63,556 bases of DNA from Methylobacterium bullatum (GCF_014845095.1 NZ_NKUG01000102.1:1-63556); one strand, 5' to 3'; shown: positions 32,940-42,524, counted from the first letter of the stretch. The notes: generated by a model not told the origin, from the sequence alone. Numbers and translations are program-made.

Positions 32940-33914
32940 ATGACCCTGCCGCCCTCCCTCGCCGAGATCGCCCACGGCATCCGCAACGGGCGCGGCCTCG
33001 CCCACAAGCGGGACATCGACGCCGTGATCGGCCGGCTCGGCCTCGGCGGGCGCGCCGCCGCCGTACCGCTCGGCGACGATTGCGCCGCGATCCCCGACGG
33101 GGACGGCTACCTGCTCCTGGCCATCGAGGGGTTCATGGACGGGTTCGTGGCCGCCGATCCGTATTTCGCCGGGTTCTGCGGGGTGATGGTCAATGTCAGC
33201 GACATCGCCGCCATGGGCGGACGCCCCATCGCGGTGGTCGATGCCCTGTGGAGCCGCGACCAGTCCCATGCCGATCCGGTCCTGGCCGGCTTGAGGGCGG
33301 GGGCCGAGACCTTCGGCGTGCCGGTGGTCGGCGGGCACAGCAACACCCGCAACGCGGGCGAGCATCTCGCTGTCGCCATCCTCGGCCGGGCAAAGCGCCT
33401 CCTCACCAGCTTCGACGCCATGCCCGGCGACAGCCTCGTCGCGGCGATCGACCTGCGCGGCCGCTTTCGCGATCCGCACCCCTATTGGGATGCGGCCACC
33501 GGTGCCCCGGCCGAGCGCCTGCGCGCTGACACCGCGATCCTCGCCGGCATCGCCGAGGACGGCCTCGCCAAGGCCGCCAAGGACATCAGCATGGCCGGCC
33601 TCGTCGGCACGGCGCTGATGCTGCTCGAATGCTCCCGCGTCGGCGCCGCCATCCGGCTGGACCGCATCCCGCGCCCCGAGGGGATCGGTCTCGCCCGCTG
33701 GCTCACCGCCTTTCCGAGCTTCGGCTACCTCCTCAGCGTGCCGCCGTCGAACGTCGCGCCGGTCCTCCGGCGCTTCACGGATCGCGGGATCGCCGCCTCC
33801 GTCATCGGCGGCGTCGATGCGGGCCGCATCGCGACGGTGTCCGACGGGACGGAAGAGGCCGTGGTCTGGGACTTCGCCGCGAGCCCCCTGATCGGCTGCG
33901 GGCAGGAGACGTGA
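32940..33914 (+). CDS. AIR-synthase-like (PurM/SelD fold) protein, Sll0787 family (Nit1C)
   Basis: The 324-residue ATP-dependent enzyme is of the PurM/ThiL/HypE superfamily. ATP- and Mg-binding motifs are PLGDDCAAIPDGDGYLLLA, the MVNVSDIAAMGGRPIAVVD segment, VVGGHSNTRNA and KDISMAGLVGTALMLLE. PurM-fold enzymes activate an amide oxygen with ATP for attack by a nitrogen or other nucleophile. The role in Nit1C is not known. It follows the GNAT gene by 2 bp and overlaps the potential GTG start of the glycosyltransferase gene. Confidence 0.9.
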   Translation: MTLPPSLAEIAHGIRNGRGLAHKRDIDAVIGRLGLGGRAAAVPLGDDCAAIPDGDGYLLLAIEGFMDGFVAADPYFAGFCGVMVNVSDIAAMGGRPIAVVDALWSRDQSHADPVLAGLRAGAETFGVPVVGGHSNTRNAGEHLAVAILGRAKRLLTSFDAMPGDSLVAAIDLRGRFRDPHPYWDAATGAPAERLRADTAILAGIAEDGLAKAAKDISMAGLVGTALMLLECSRVGAAIRLDRIPRPEGIGLARWLTAFPSFGYLLSVPPSNVAPVLRRFTDRGIAASVIGGVDAGRIATVSDGTEEAVVWDFAASPLIGCGQET

Positions 33915-33919
33915 CGAGA

Positions 33920-35098
33920 ATGACCGGGCCTCTCCGCATCGCGATCCTCGCGCATTCCACCCATCCGCGCGGCGGGGTGGTCCACGCCCTGGCGCTGGGC
34001 GAAGCGCTCGCCGCCCTCGGCCACAGCGCGACGGTCCATGCGCCGGATCCTTCGGGGACCGGCTTTTTCCGCAAGACGTCCTGTCCGGTGATCTCGGTGG
34101 CGGCGCGGCCGGTCTCGGGATCGACGGTGGACCTCGTCCGCACCCGGATCGAGGATTACCTGCGCCATTTCGCGTCGCCGGCGGCCTGCGACTACGACGT
34201 CTTCCATGCCCAGGACGCGATCAGCGGCAACGCGCTCTCCACCCTCACCCGCCGCCGCCTGATCCCCGGCTTCGTCCGCACGGTCCACCACGTCGACCTC
34301 TTCTCCGATCCGCAGCTCGCCTACTGGCACGACCGGGCGATCTTCGACGCCACCGCGCTCCTCTGCGTCAGCAGCCTGTGGCAGGGCGCGCTCACGCGGG
34401 ATTACGGGCTCGCCGCCCTCAATGTCGGCAACGGTGTCGATACCGACGCCTTCGGGCCCGAGCCGGGGGAGGGGGACACTGCATTGCGGAGCGAGTGGGG
34501 CCTCGGCGAGGGGCCGATCCTCCTCAGCGTCGGCGGGTTCGAGGAGCGCAAGAACAGCCTCGCCATCATCGAGGCCTTCGCCCGGCTGAGGCAGGAGCGG
34601 CCGGCGGCGCAGCTCCTCGTCGTCGGCGGCGCCTCGCTCCTCGACCATTCCGGCTATCAGGCCCGCTGCCGCGCGGCCCTCGACCGCAACGGCCTCGATG
34701 TCGGCCCCGGCCGTCCGGTGGTGCAGACGGGGCCGGTGCCCCAGGCCGCGATGCCGGCCCTCTACCGCCTCGCCGACGCCCTGGTGTTTCCCTCCCTCAG
34801 GGAGGGATTCGGCCTCTGCGTGCTCGAGGCGATGGCGAGCGGCACGCCGACCATCGTCTCCGACCGGGCTCCCTTCACCGAGTATCTCACGGCCGCGGAC
34901 ACGGTGTTCGTCGACCCGGACGACGAGGGATCGGTCCTCCACGGCATGCGCGCCGCCCTCCGGCCCTCCGCCAGGGAGCGGTTGGCCAAAGCGGGCCTCG
35001 CCGTCGCCGAAGCGCATTCCTGGCGCGCCTGCGCCGAGAAGCACCGCCCGGTTTACGCGTCCCTCGCCGCCCGCAAACAGGAGATGTCGGATGCCTGA
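33920..35098 (+). CDS. Glycosyltransferase family 4, MSMEG_0565 family (Nit1C)
   Basis: The 392-residue GT-B glycosyltransferase has an N-terminal acceptor domain beginning IAILAHSTHPRGGVVHALAL. The C-terminal nucleotide-sugar domain includes VGGFEERKNSLAIIEAF and the E-x7-E motif in REGFGLCVLEAMASGTP. I start at MTGPLRI. A GTG three codons earlier overlaps the previous stop (GTGA) and is possible. Its presence implies that the Nit1C product or an intermediate is glycosylated. The sugar donor is unknown. It overlaps the next gene by 8 bp. Confidence 0.9.
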   Translation: MTGPLRIAILAHSTHPRGGVVHALALGEALAALGHSATVHAPDPSGTGFFRKTSCPVISVAARPVSGSTVDLVRTRIEDYLRHFASPAACDYDVFHAQDAISGNALSTLTRRRLIPGFVRTVHHVDLFSDPQLAYWHDRAIFDATALLCVSSLWQGALTRDYGLAALNVGNGVDTDAFGPEPGEGDTALRSEWGLGEGPILLSVGGFEERKNSLAIIEAFARLRQERPAAQLLVVGGASLLDHSGYQARCRAALDRNGLDVGPGRPVVQTGPVPQAAMPALYRLADALVFPSLREGFGLCVLEAMASGTPTIVSDRAPFTEYLTAADTVFVDPDDEGSVLHGMRAALRPSARERLAKAGLAVAEAHSWRACAEKHRPVYASLAARKQEMSDA

Positions 35099-35378
35099 AA
35101 TGCATTTTCACGTGCGCTGGCCCGATGGCCAACGCGAGGCCTGCTATTCGCCCTCCCTCGTGATCAAGGAGCATTTCGGGGTCGGCGAGACCTATGCCGT
35201 CGCCGATTTCGTCGCCCGCAGCCGGGCGGCGCTGACCATCGCCAGCGCGCGCGTGGAGGCCCGCTACGGCTTCCCCTGCAGCCTCGCCCTCGGACAGCTC
35301 GCCCGGATCGAGGCGCGGGCGACGGCGCTCTCCGCCACGCCCGACGCCCGCGTCACCGTCGAAGCCTTCGAGGAATAG
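35091..35378 (+). CDS. MSMEG_0570 family protein (Nit1C)
   Basis: The 95-residue small protein starts MPEMHFHVRWPDGQREACYS PSLVIKEHF and includes YAVADFVARSRAALTIASAR VEARYGFPCS. It matches the MSMEG_0570 family found only in Nit1C clusters. The family has no known activity. The two Cys and the compact alpha/beta pattern suggest a small carrier or accessory subunit, which is speculation. The start overlaps the glycosyltransferase stop by 8 bp. Confidence 0.85.
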   Translation: MPEMHFHVRWPDGQREACYSPSLVIKEHFGVGETYAVADFVARSRAALTIASARVEARYGFPCSLALGQLARIEARATALSATPDARVTVEAFEE

Positions 35379-35403
35379 CGGCCCGAGCCGGAAGGACGCC
35401 CCC

Positions 35404-36687
35404 ATGGACCAGACCCCGACGCCCCCCTCGCACCATCCGGTCATCGTCGTCGGCGGCGGCCAGGCCGGCCTGTCGATGAGCTATCAGCTCCGCCGGCACG
35501 GCATCGACCACATCGTGTTCGAGAAGAACACCATCGCCCATGCCTGGAAGACCCAGCGCTGGGACAGCTTCTGCCTGGTGACGCCGAACTGGCAGTGCCA
35601 GCTGCCGGGCTTCCCCTATCCGGGTGAGGAGCCCCACGGCTTCATGCCCAGGGACGAGATCGTCGGCTACATCGAGGCCTATGCAAGGGCGATCGAGGCC
35701 CCCGTGGCCGAGGGCGTGGCGGTGACCGCGATCCGGCGCAGGCCTAAGGGCGGCTTCAGCGTGGCGACGAGCCGGGGCGAACACACCGCCGATCAGGTGG
35801 TGATGGCAATCAGCGGCTATCACGTGCCCGCGATCCCGGCCTTCGCCGCACGCCTGCCCGCCGGATTACGGCAGATCCACTCCTCGACCTATCGCAATCC
35901 GAGTCAGATGCCGGACGGCGCGGTGCTGGTGGTAGGCTCCGGCCAGTCCGGCTGCCAGATCGCCGAGGACCTTCACCTGTCCGGCCGCAAGGTCCATCTC
36001 GTGGTGGGCTCGGCTCCGCGCTGCCCGCGCGTTCATCGCGGGCGCGATGCCGTCGATTGGCTCGCCGATATGGGCCAGTACGACCTCCCCGTGGAGGACC
36101 ATCCGCTCAAGGAGGATGTGCGGCGCAAGGCCAACCACTACCTCACCGGCCGGGACGGGGGCCGCGACATCGACCTGCGCCACTTCGCCCTGGAAGGCAT
36201 GAGCCTCCACGGCCGCCTCGAATCCATCGACGGCCCGGTGCTCCGTTTCGCCGACGATCTCGCTCGGAATCTCGATAACGCGGATGCGGTCTATACCGGC
36301 ATCCAGGGCGCCATCGACAGGCACATCGCCGCCAAGGGGATCGCCGCTCCCGAACAGGCGCATTATACCCCGCTCTGGGTGCCGGGACCTCACGCACCGA
36401 GCCTCGATGCCGAGGCGGCCGGCATCGGCAGCGTGATCTGGGCGACGGGCTTCCGCGCCGATTACGGCTTCATCGACGCCCCCGCCTTCGACGGGCGCGG
36501 CCTCCCGATCCACACGCGCGGCGTGACCCCGGTGGACGGCCTCTATGTCGTCGGCCTACCCTGGCTCCACACCTGGGGCTCCGGCCGCTTCTCCGGGATC
36601 GCGCGGGATACGGAGTATCTGGCCGAGCGGGTGGTGGAGTTGCGGGCGAAACGCTCTGTCGGGGAGTCGCTGTCGTTGGCGAGTTGA
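35404..36687 (+). CDS. Flavin-dependent oxidoreductase, MSMEG_0569 family (Nit1C)
   Basis: The 427-residue class B flavoprotein monooxygenase-like enzyme has an FAD site GGGQAG (17-22) and a second, NAD(P)H-type site GSGQSG (178-183). The BVMO/FMO-like core appears around HAWKTQRWDSFCLVTPNWQC. The C-terminal WATGFRADYGFID and WLHTWGSGRFSGIARDTEYLA complete the fold. It should use NADPH and O2 to oxygenate a nitrogen, sulfur or carbon centre. It is the last gene of the cluster, 25 bp after MSMEG_0570, and converges with the aldehyde oxidoreductase operon. Confidence 0.9.
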   Translation: MDQTPTPPSHHPVIVVGGGQAGLSMSYQLRRHGIDHIVFEKNTIAHAWKTQRWDSFCLVTPNWQCQLPGFPYPGEEPHGFMPRDEIVGYIEAYARAIEAPVAEGVAVTAIRRRPKGGFSVATSRGEHTADQVVMAISGYHVPAIPAFAARLPAGLRQIHSSTYRNPSQMPDGAVLVVGSGQSGCQIAEDLHLSGRKVHLVVGSAPRCPRVHRGRDAVDWLADMGQYDLPVEDHPLKEDVRRKANHYLTGRDGGRDIDLRHFALEGMSLHGRLESIDGPVLRFADDLARNLDNADAVYTGIQGAIDRHIAAKGIAAPEQAHYTPLWVPGPHAPSLDAEAAGIGSVIWATGFRADYGFIDAPAFDGRGLPIHTRGVTPVDGLYVVGLPWLHTWGSGRFSGIARDTEYLAERVVELRAKRSVGESLSLAS

Positions 36688-36767
36688 GCCGACTGCCGTC
36701 AGCGAACGACCCGGACCGCCGCGGATGGCCCGGATCGCTTGGTGGTTCCATCATTCCGTCGCTTCGA

Positions 36768-39023
36768 TCACCCGATGATCTTGTCGATGGTGATCGGCAG
36801 GTCGCGGATGCGTTTGCCGGTGGCGTGGAACACCGCGTTGGCGATCGCCGCCGCCGTGCCGACGATGCCGATCTCGCCCAGCCCCTTGACGCCCATCGGG
36901 TTGGCCTTGTCGTCTTCCTCCACGAAGATCACGTCGATGTCGTGGATGTCGGCATTCACCGGCACATGGTACTCGCCGAAATTGTGGTTCATGAACCGGC
37001 CGACCGTATGGTCGAGCATGGACTCTTCCTCCAGCGCCGAGCCAATCCCCATGACCACGCCGCCGAGAATCTGGCTGCGGGCGGTCTTGAGGTTGATGAT
37101 CCGGCCCGCCGCGATGGCCGAGACGATCCGGGTGAGGCGGACCTGGCCCAACTCCTCGTCGATCTTCACTTCCGCGAACACGGCCGAGTGGGTGTAGGAG
37201 GCGAACTCCTTCATGTGGCCCGCATCCGGACCGGCGCTCTCGGTCGCCTCGACCTTGTCGACGCCGGCCGCCTTCATGGCGTCCACGAGGGAGACGCTGC
37301 GCGACGGGTCGCCCGCCATCTCGATCCGGCCGCCGGTGAAGACGACGCGCTCGAGATCGACATTGGCGAGCGGCGAGTCGTCCATGGCACGGGCCATGGC
37401 GAAGACATCCGCCGCGATCTTGCGGCAGGCCTTCATCACCGCCGTGCCGGACGAGGCCGCCGTCCACGAGCCGCCGGCCACGGGCGCCTCGGCGAGGTCG
37501 GTGTCGCCGAGCTTCGTCGTCACGTCTTCCATCGGCAGGCCGAGGGCATCGGCGGCGATCTGGGTAAGGATCGTATAGGTGCCCGTGCCGATATCGCCGG
37601 TGGAATTACCGACCACCAGCTTGCCGTCGGCGGTGAGCGTCGCCTGGGCCGCGGATTTCTGCATCAGCGCTTCCCACACGCCGGTGGCCATGCCCCAGCC
37701 GACGAGTTCCTTGCCGTCGCGCATGGAACGCGGCTCGGGATTGCGCTCGGACCAGCCGAAGCGCTCGGCGCCCTGCTCGTAGCAAGCGCGCAGGGCCTTC
37801 GAGCCGAAGGGCTTGTCCTCGGTGGGGTCGCGGTCGGTGTAGTTCTTGAGGCGTACCGCGATCGGGTCCTGGCCGGTGGCATGGGCCAGTTCGTCCATGG
37901 CGATCTCGAGGGCGAACACCCCCGTCACCGCCCCCGGCGCCCGCATGTCGGCGGGGGTGTAGGTGTCGATCTGCGTCAGCTTGTAGTCGAGGGAGACGTT
38001 CTCGCAGGCTCCGTAGAGGATGGCCGACCAGTTGACCACGACCTCCTGGTAATCCTCGAACCGCGAGGTACCCGACAGGGCATCGTGCTTGATCGACCGG
38101 AGCTTGCCCCCCTCGTCCGCGCCGAGGGAGATGGTCTGGCGCACGTCGGGGCGGTAGCCGAAGGTGAACATCTGGTCGCGTGTGAGGGTCACCCGCACCG
38201 AACGTTCGAGCTCACGCGCGGCCATGACCGCGAGGAAGAGCTGGTATTGCGGGCGCAGGCCGAGGCCGAAGCCGCCGCCGAGATACGGGTTGAGCACCCG
38301 CACCTTGTCCTTGTCCATGCCGAACACGCCCGCGATGTAGCCCTGGCTGTTCGAGACACCCTGGATCTTGTCGTAGACGGTGATCGCGCCGTCGCCGTCC
38401 CATACCACCGTGGAGGCGTGCGGCTCCATCGGGTTGTGGTGCTCCACGGCGAGCGTGTAGTCGCCTCGCAGCTGTATCGGGGCCGAAGCGAAGGCGGCAT
38501 CGGCATCGCCCCAGGGCTCGGGCGGCGGCTTGATGCCGGCGCGCTTCTTCGGCGGCTCGTAGCCGAATTCGCGCTGGCGCTCGACGTCGGTCAGCGGCTC
38601 CTCGGCCTCGTAGGAGACCTTCACCAGGGACGCGGCATAGCGGGCGGTGCCGAAATCCTCGGCTACCACAAGGGCCACCGGCTGGCCGCTGTAATGGATC
38701 TTGTCGTCGTAGAAGGCACGAAACGGTGAGCCGGGGGGCGCCACGGCGTCCTGGTAATTGTAATCGAGCCAGGCCGTGCGCGGCCGGTTCTCGTGGGTGA
38801 AGACCTTGAGCACACCGGGCACGGCTTCCGCCGCCGCGCTGTCGATGGCGGTGATGCGGCCCTTGGCGATCCCACCGGAGACGACGTAGCCATGGGCGAG
38901 ATCGGCGGCGGTGAATTCACCCGCGTATTTCGCGAGGCCGGTGACCTTGGCGGGGCCGTCGACGCGGCTACGCGCGGTGCCGACGAAGCTGTCCGTGCCG
39001 GTGGAGGAGATGCTGTTTGCCAT
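36768..39023 (-). CDS. Molybdopterin-binding subunit of xanthine-dehydrogenase-family oxidoreductase (PaoC-like)
   Basis: The 751-residue large subunit begins MANSISSTGTDSFVG and the family motif ARSRVDGPAKVTGLAKYAGE. Moco and substrate-channel motifs include GGGFGLGLRPQYQLFLAVMA, MRAPGAVTGVFALEIAMDEL and GGSWTAASSGTAVMKACRK. The active-site base Glu is in VKGLGEIGIVG near the end. The three-gene set and the FAD subunit's extra Cys loop match E. coli PaoABC, which oxidises aromatic aldehydes. No maturation factor (PaoD/XdhC) is seen in the window. Confidence 0.88.
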   Translation of the reverse strand: MANSISSTGTDSFVGTARSRVDGPAKVTGLAKYAGEFTAADLAHGYVVSGGIAKGRITAIDSAAAEAVPGVLKVFTHENRPRTAWLDYNYQDAVAPPGSPFRAFYDDKIHYSGQPVALVVAEDFGTARYAASLVKVSYEAEEPLTDVERQREFGYEPPKKRAGIKPPPEPWGDADAAFASAPIQLRGDYTLAVEHHNPMEPHASTVVWDGDGAITVYDKIQGVSNSQGYIAGVFGMDKDKVRVLNPYLGGGFGLGLRPQYQLFLAVMAARELERSVRVTLTRDQMFTFGYRPDVRQTISLGADEGGKLRSIKHDALSGTSRFEDYQEVVVNWSAILYGACENVSLDYKLTQIDTYTPADMRAPGAVTGVFALEIAMDELAHATGQDPIAVRLKNYTDRDPTEDKPFGSKALRACYEQGAERFGWSERNPEPRSMRDGKELVGWGMATGVWEALMQKSAAQATLTADGKLVVGNSTGDIGTGTYTILTQIAADALGLPMEDVTTKLGDTDLAEAPVAGGSWTAASSGTAVMKACRKIAADVFAMARAMDDSPLANVDLERVVFTGGRIEMAGDPSRSVSLVDAMKAAGVDKVEATESAGPDAGHMKEFASYTHSAVFAEVKIDEELGQVRLTRIVSAIAAGRIINLKTARSQILGGVVMGIGSALEEESMLDHTVGRFMNHNFGEYHVPVNADIHDIDVIFVEEDDKANPMGVKGLGEIGIVGTAAAIANAVFHATGKRIRDLPITIDKIIG

Positions 39024-39037
39024 GTCTGGACGGGTCC

Positions 39038-40051
39038 TCAGGCGATGCGCTTGTCGGATTGCGACTGGGGCGTGCCGGCAGCGGCCTGGGTCAGGCCCCG
39101 GATGATGGCGCGCCGGGCGAGCTCGATCTTGAAACCGTTCTCGGATTGGGGCTTGGCCTCCCGCATCACGATCTCGGCGGCGGCCTCGAAACTCTCGCGG
39201 GTGGCGGACTTGCCCTTGAGGGAGGCCTCCGCCTCGGTATTGCGCCAAGGCTTGTGCGCGACGCCGCCGAGGGCGAAGCGGGCCTCGGTGATCGTGTCGC
39301 CGTCGCGCTTCATCACGGCGGCCACCGAAACCAGGGCGAAGGCGTAGGAGAGCCTGTCGCGCAGCTTCAGGTAGGTGTGGTGGCCGGCGAAATCCGCGTC
39401 CGGAAGATCGACGGAGAGGACGATCTCGTCCGCCTTCAGGGTGGTGTCGTATTGCGGTGTGTCCCCCGGCAGGCGGTGGAACTCGGCGAAGGGGATGCGG
39501 CGCTCGCCGCCCGGTCCGGTGACGCGGACCTCAGCCTCGAGGGCCGCCAGCGCCACGCACATGTCGGACGGGTGGGTGGCGATACATGCCTCGCTGGTGC
39601 CGAAGATGGCGTGGATGCGGTTGACGCCGCCGATCGCCTGACAGCCCGAGCCCGGCTCGCGCTTGTTGCAGGGCGTCGCCTCGTCATAGAAATAATAGCA
39701 GCGGGTGCGCTGGTTGAGGTTGCCGCCCGTGGTGGCGGCATTGCGCAGCTGGCCCGAGGCACCGGCCAGGATCGCGCTCGACAGAAGCGGGTAGCGCTCC
39801 TTGATGCGCTCGTCGTAGGCCACCGTAGAGTTTGTGACGAGGGCGCCGATGCGCAGGCCCCCGTCATGCTCCTCGATGGCCTCCAAGGGCAGGCGGGTGA
39901 TGTCGACGAGGCGCTCGGGCCGTTCGACATTGTACTTCATCAGATCGACGAGGTTGGTGCCGCCGGCGATGAAGCGGGCATTGGCGGCGGAGCCGATGGC
40001 CCGCACCGCCTCCTCGACCGTGGTCGGACGAACGTAATCGAAGCGGTTCAT
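39038..40051 (-). CDS. FAD-binding subunit of xanthine-dehydrogenase-family oxidoreductase (PaoB-like)
   Basis: The 337-residue medium subunit has the FAD motifs [13 protein letters not shown] and [20 protein letters not shown] ([14 protein letters not shown]). It is followed by a Cys-rich insert ([20 protein letters not shown] with further Cys after it). This insert is where PaoB binds an additional [4Fe-4S] cluster, absent in classical XdhB. The ATG overlaps the stop of the [2Fe-2S] subunit by 4 bp, so it is the second gene of the operon. It passes electrons to the FAD. Confidence 0.88.
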   Translation of the reverse strand: MNRFDYVRPTTVEEAVRAIGSAANARFIAGGTNLVDLMKYNVERPERLVDITRLPLEAIEEHDGGLRIGALVTNSTVAYDERIKERYPLLSSAILAGASGQLRNAATTGGNLNQRTRCYYFYDEATPCNKREPGSGCQAIGGVNRIHAIFGTSEACIATHPSDMCVALAALEAEVRVTGPGGERRIPFAEFHRLPGDTPQYDTTLKADEIVLSVDLPDADFAGHHTYLKLRDRLSYAFALVSVAAVMKRDGDTITEARFALGGVAHKPWRNTEAEASLKGKSATRESFEAAAEIVMREAKPQSENGFKIELARRAIIRGLTQAAAGTPQSQSDKRIA

Positions 40052-40566
40052 CGGGCAGCTCCCGCGTGCATCACGTCTTCGATGGCATCGACGATGTTGG
40101 TGTAGGCGCCACAGCGGCAGATGTTGCCGCTCATGGCCTCGCGGATTTCTTCGCGCGACGTGGCGTGACCTTCCGCGATCATGCCGGCCGCCGAGCAGAG
40201 CTGGCCGGGGGTGCAATAGCCGCATTGGAAGGCGTCGCGTTCCACGAAGGCGGCCTGGAGCGGATGCATCGCGCCGTCCTGGCCGCCGTGCTTGGCCAGC
40301 CCCTCGACGGTGACGACCTCGGCGCCGTCCTTCATCACGGCGAGCGCGAGGCAGGAATTGATGCGCGTGCCGTTCACCAGCACGGTGCAGGCGCCGCACT
40401 GGCCGTGGTCGCAGCCCTTCTTGGTGCCGGTGAGGTCGAGATCCTCGCGCAGCAGGTCGAGGAGGGTGGTCCACGGCGCCACCTGAAGCTCACGAACCTC
40501 GCCGTTGATGGTCAGGCTGATGCCGATGGTGGCCGGAGCGCCGGGCGATCCGCTGTCGATGAGCAT
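40048..40566 (-). CDS. [2Fe-2S] subunit of xanthine-dehydrogenase-family oxidoreductase (PaoA-like)
   Basis: The 172-residue small subunit has two cluster motifs: plant-ferredoxin type ([16 protein letters not shown] plus a Cys in NSCLALAVM) and helical type ([10 protein letters not shown] plus [11 protein letters not shown]). E. coli PaoA has a Tat signal for periplasmic export. Neither this start nor the upstream open frame shows a twin-arginine plus hydrophobic segment, so this enzyme is probably cytoplasmic. It is the first gene of the operon, and no promoter was read in the 282-bp gap upstream. Confidence 0.88.
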   Translation of the reverse strand: MLIDSGSPGAPATIGISLTINGEVRELQVAPWTTLLDLLREDLDLTGTKKGCDHGQCGACTVLVNGTRINSCLALAVMKDGAEVVTVEGLAKHGGQDGAMHPLQAAFVERDAFQCGYCTPGQLCSAAGMIAEGHATSREEIREAMSGNICRCGAYTNIVDAIEDVMHAGAAR

Positions 40567-40848
40567 GGGCGTGTCCTGAAGGATCAGGGGCCGGGCAGAG
40601 CACCGGCCGCGTTTCTCGTATGGGCGGAGGCACGAGGGGAAGAAACGTCCACGCCCCGCGCCGGTCCACTCGATAACCGTTCCAATCTGTGCCTGTTCCC
40701 GGAAGGGTGGTTTCCGTGTCGATCCTCGAAAGCGTGGCGAGCGGCGTTGGAGTGTCATCCGAGCCCACGACGCTCACCGACTTGGTTTGCGCCCGCCCAT
40801 CCCCTCGGCTAACCCTGTCGCCATCCCCGCTTGCCACAAGGACGCGCG

Positions 40849-42234
40849 ATGGCCGCCCTCGACCCGGTTCTCAACGACATCGACCGCGACCTCGACAATG
40901 CCCTGGAGCGGTTGTTCGCCTTCCTGCGGATCCCGTCGATCTCCACCGATCCGGCCTATGCCGGGCATTGCCGCGACGCGGCGCAGTGGCTCGAGGGCAA
41001 TCTGACGGCGCTCGGGTTCGAGACGGCCATCCACGAGACTTCGCTGCATCCGGTGGTGCTGGCCCATGCGCCGAAACCCGGCAAGCCGCACGTGCTGTTC
41101 TACGGCCATTACGACGTGCAGCCGGTGGACCCATTGAACCTCTGGGAGACGCCGCCCTTCGAGCCGCGTCTGTCGCTGAACGCCAAGGGCGACAAGCAGA
41201 TCGTGGCGCGCGGCGCCTCCGACGACAAAGGTCAGGTCATGACCTTCGTTGAGGCCTGCCGCGCCTTCATCGCCATGGAGGGCGAGCTGCCCTGCGGCGT
41301 CACCCTGCTGATCGAGGGCGCCGAGGAGAATGGCTCTCAAGGCCTGCCCGAATGGGTCGCGGCCAACCGCGACAAGCTTGCCGCCGACATCGTCCTCGTC
41401 TGCGACACCAGCATGTGGAACCCGACCACGCCGGCCATCACCACGTCGCTGCGGGGCCTCGCCTATTTCGAGGTGAAGGTCACCTGCGCCGACCGTGACC
41501 TGCATTCGGGCTTCTTCGGAGGTGCCGCGCGCAACCCGATCCACGTCCTGTCGACAATCATCGCCGACCTGCACGATTCGGATGGAAGAGTGGCCCTGCC
41601 GGGCTTCTACGACGGCGTGCGCGAGACGCCCGCCGACATCCTGGAGCAGTGGCGCGGGCTCGACTTCACGGCCGAGAAGTTCCTCGGCCCAATCGGCCTC
41701 AAGGAGCCTGCCGGCGAGCGCGGGCGCATGCTGATCGAGCTGATCCAATCGCGCCCGGCCTGCGACGTCAACGGCATCATCGGCGGCTATACCGGCGAGG
41801 GCACCAAGACGGTCATCGCGGGGGAGGCCAGTGCCAAGGTCTCGTTCCGCCTCGTGGACGACCAGGACCCGGAACAGCTCGCCCGGACCTTCGAGGCCTT
41901 CGTGCGCGAAAGAATCCCGTCGGACTGCTCGGTGGAGGTGACCTGCTACAAGGGCAGCCGCGCCATCAGCCTGCCCTTCGACATGCCCGAACTGGACATC
42001 GCGAGGGGGGCACTCGCCGAGGAATGGGGCGTTCCCGCCGTCACCATCGGCGCGGGCGGCTCGATCCCCATCGTCGGCGACTTCAAGCGGCTGCTCGATC
42101 GCAACACGCTCCTCATCGGCTTCGGCCTGGATGACGACCGCATCCATTCGCCCAACGAGAAGTACGATCTCAGGAGCTTCCACAAGGGCACCCGCTCCTG
42201 GGCGCGCATCCTGGCGGCATTCGGGGAGCGCTGA
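40849..42234 (+). CDS. M20/M28-type dipeptidase (CNDP/DapE-like)
   Basis: The 461-residue metallopeptidase has the M20 metal-ligand motifs H87/D89 (LFYGHYDVQPVDPLNLWETP), the bridging-Asp region GASDDKGQV, EGAEENGS (catalytic Glu plus ligand) and, in the lid domain, DLHSGFFGGAARNP. A C-terminal FGLDDDRIHSPNEKYDL supplies the last His. The layout matches carnosinase-like dipeptidases, which cleave dipeptides in the cytosol. AAGGA lies 8 bases before the ATG. It is divergent from the aldehyde oxidoreductase operon. No specific substrate is indicated. Confidence 0.88.
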   Translation: MAALDPVLNDIDRDLDNALERLFAFLRIPSISTDPAYAGHCRDAAQWLEGNLTALGFETAIHETSLHPVVLAHAPKPGKPHVLFYGHYDVQPVDPLNLWETPPFEPRLSLNAKGDKQIVARGASDDKGQVMTFVEACRAFIAMEGELPCGVTLLIEGAEENGSQGLPEWVAANRDKLAADIVLVCDTSMWNPTTPAITTSLRGLAYFEVKVTCADRDLHSGFFGGAARNPIHVLSTIIADLHDSDGRVALPGFYDGVRETPADILEQWRGLDFTAEKFLGPIGLKEPAGERGRMLIELIQSRPACDVNGIIGGYTGEGTKTVIAGEASAKVSFRLVDDQDPEQLARTFEAFVRERIPSDCSVEVTCYKGSRAISLPFDMPELDIARGALAEEWGVPAVTIGAGGSIPIVGDFKRLLDRNTLLIGFGLDDDRIHSPNEKYDLRSFHKGTRSWARILAAFGER

Positions 42235-42300
42235 GCGGGTTTCGCGTCCTGAAACCCGAGATACCTACAAAGCCTGTTTGAGGTGTTTTTCCAAGGCATT

Positions 42301-42415
42301 ACCTCATCCTGAGGTGCCGCGTAGCGGCCTCGAAGGAGGCTTCCAGGGATCGCGAGACGACTGGAGGGCTCCTTCGAGGCCCGCTGCTTAAGCAACGGGC
42401 ACCTCAGGATGAGGT
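42301..42415. repeat. 115-bp imperfect palindrome, dispersed intergenic repeat
   Basis: The ends ACCTCATCCTGAGGTG (42301-42316) and CACCTCAGGATGAGGT (42400-42415) are perfect 16-bp inverted arms. Inner arms such as CCTCGAAGGAGG/CTCCTTCGAGG continue the pairing, so the whole folds into one long hairpin. The ATCCTGAGGTG/CCTCGAAGGAGG pattern is a frequent intergenic repeat of Methylobacterium-like genomes. It lies after the peptidase gene and may end its transcript. Confidence 0.8.
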
Positions 42416-42524
42416 GGTCTGGTGGGATAATCGACTCTGCAATGAGTATTCGCCGAGAGAGCCGATCAGGCAGGCTTTAATTATTAGGGCGAGGTGAAAG
42501 GTCGGTTGGCCGATGTGGGCCCGC

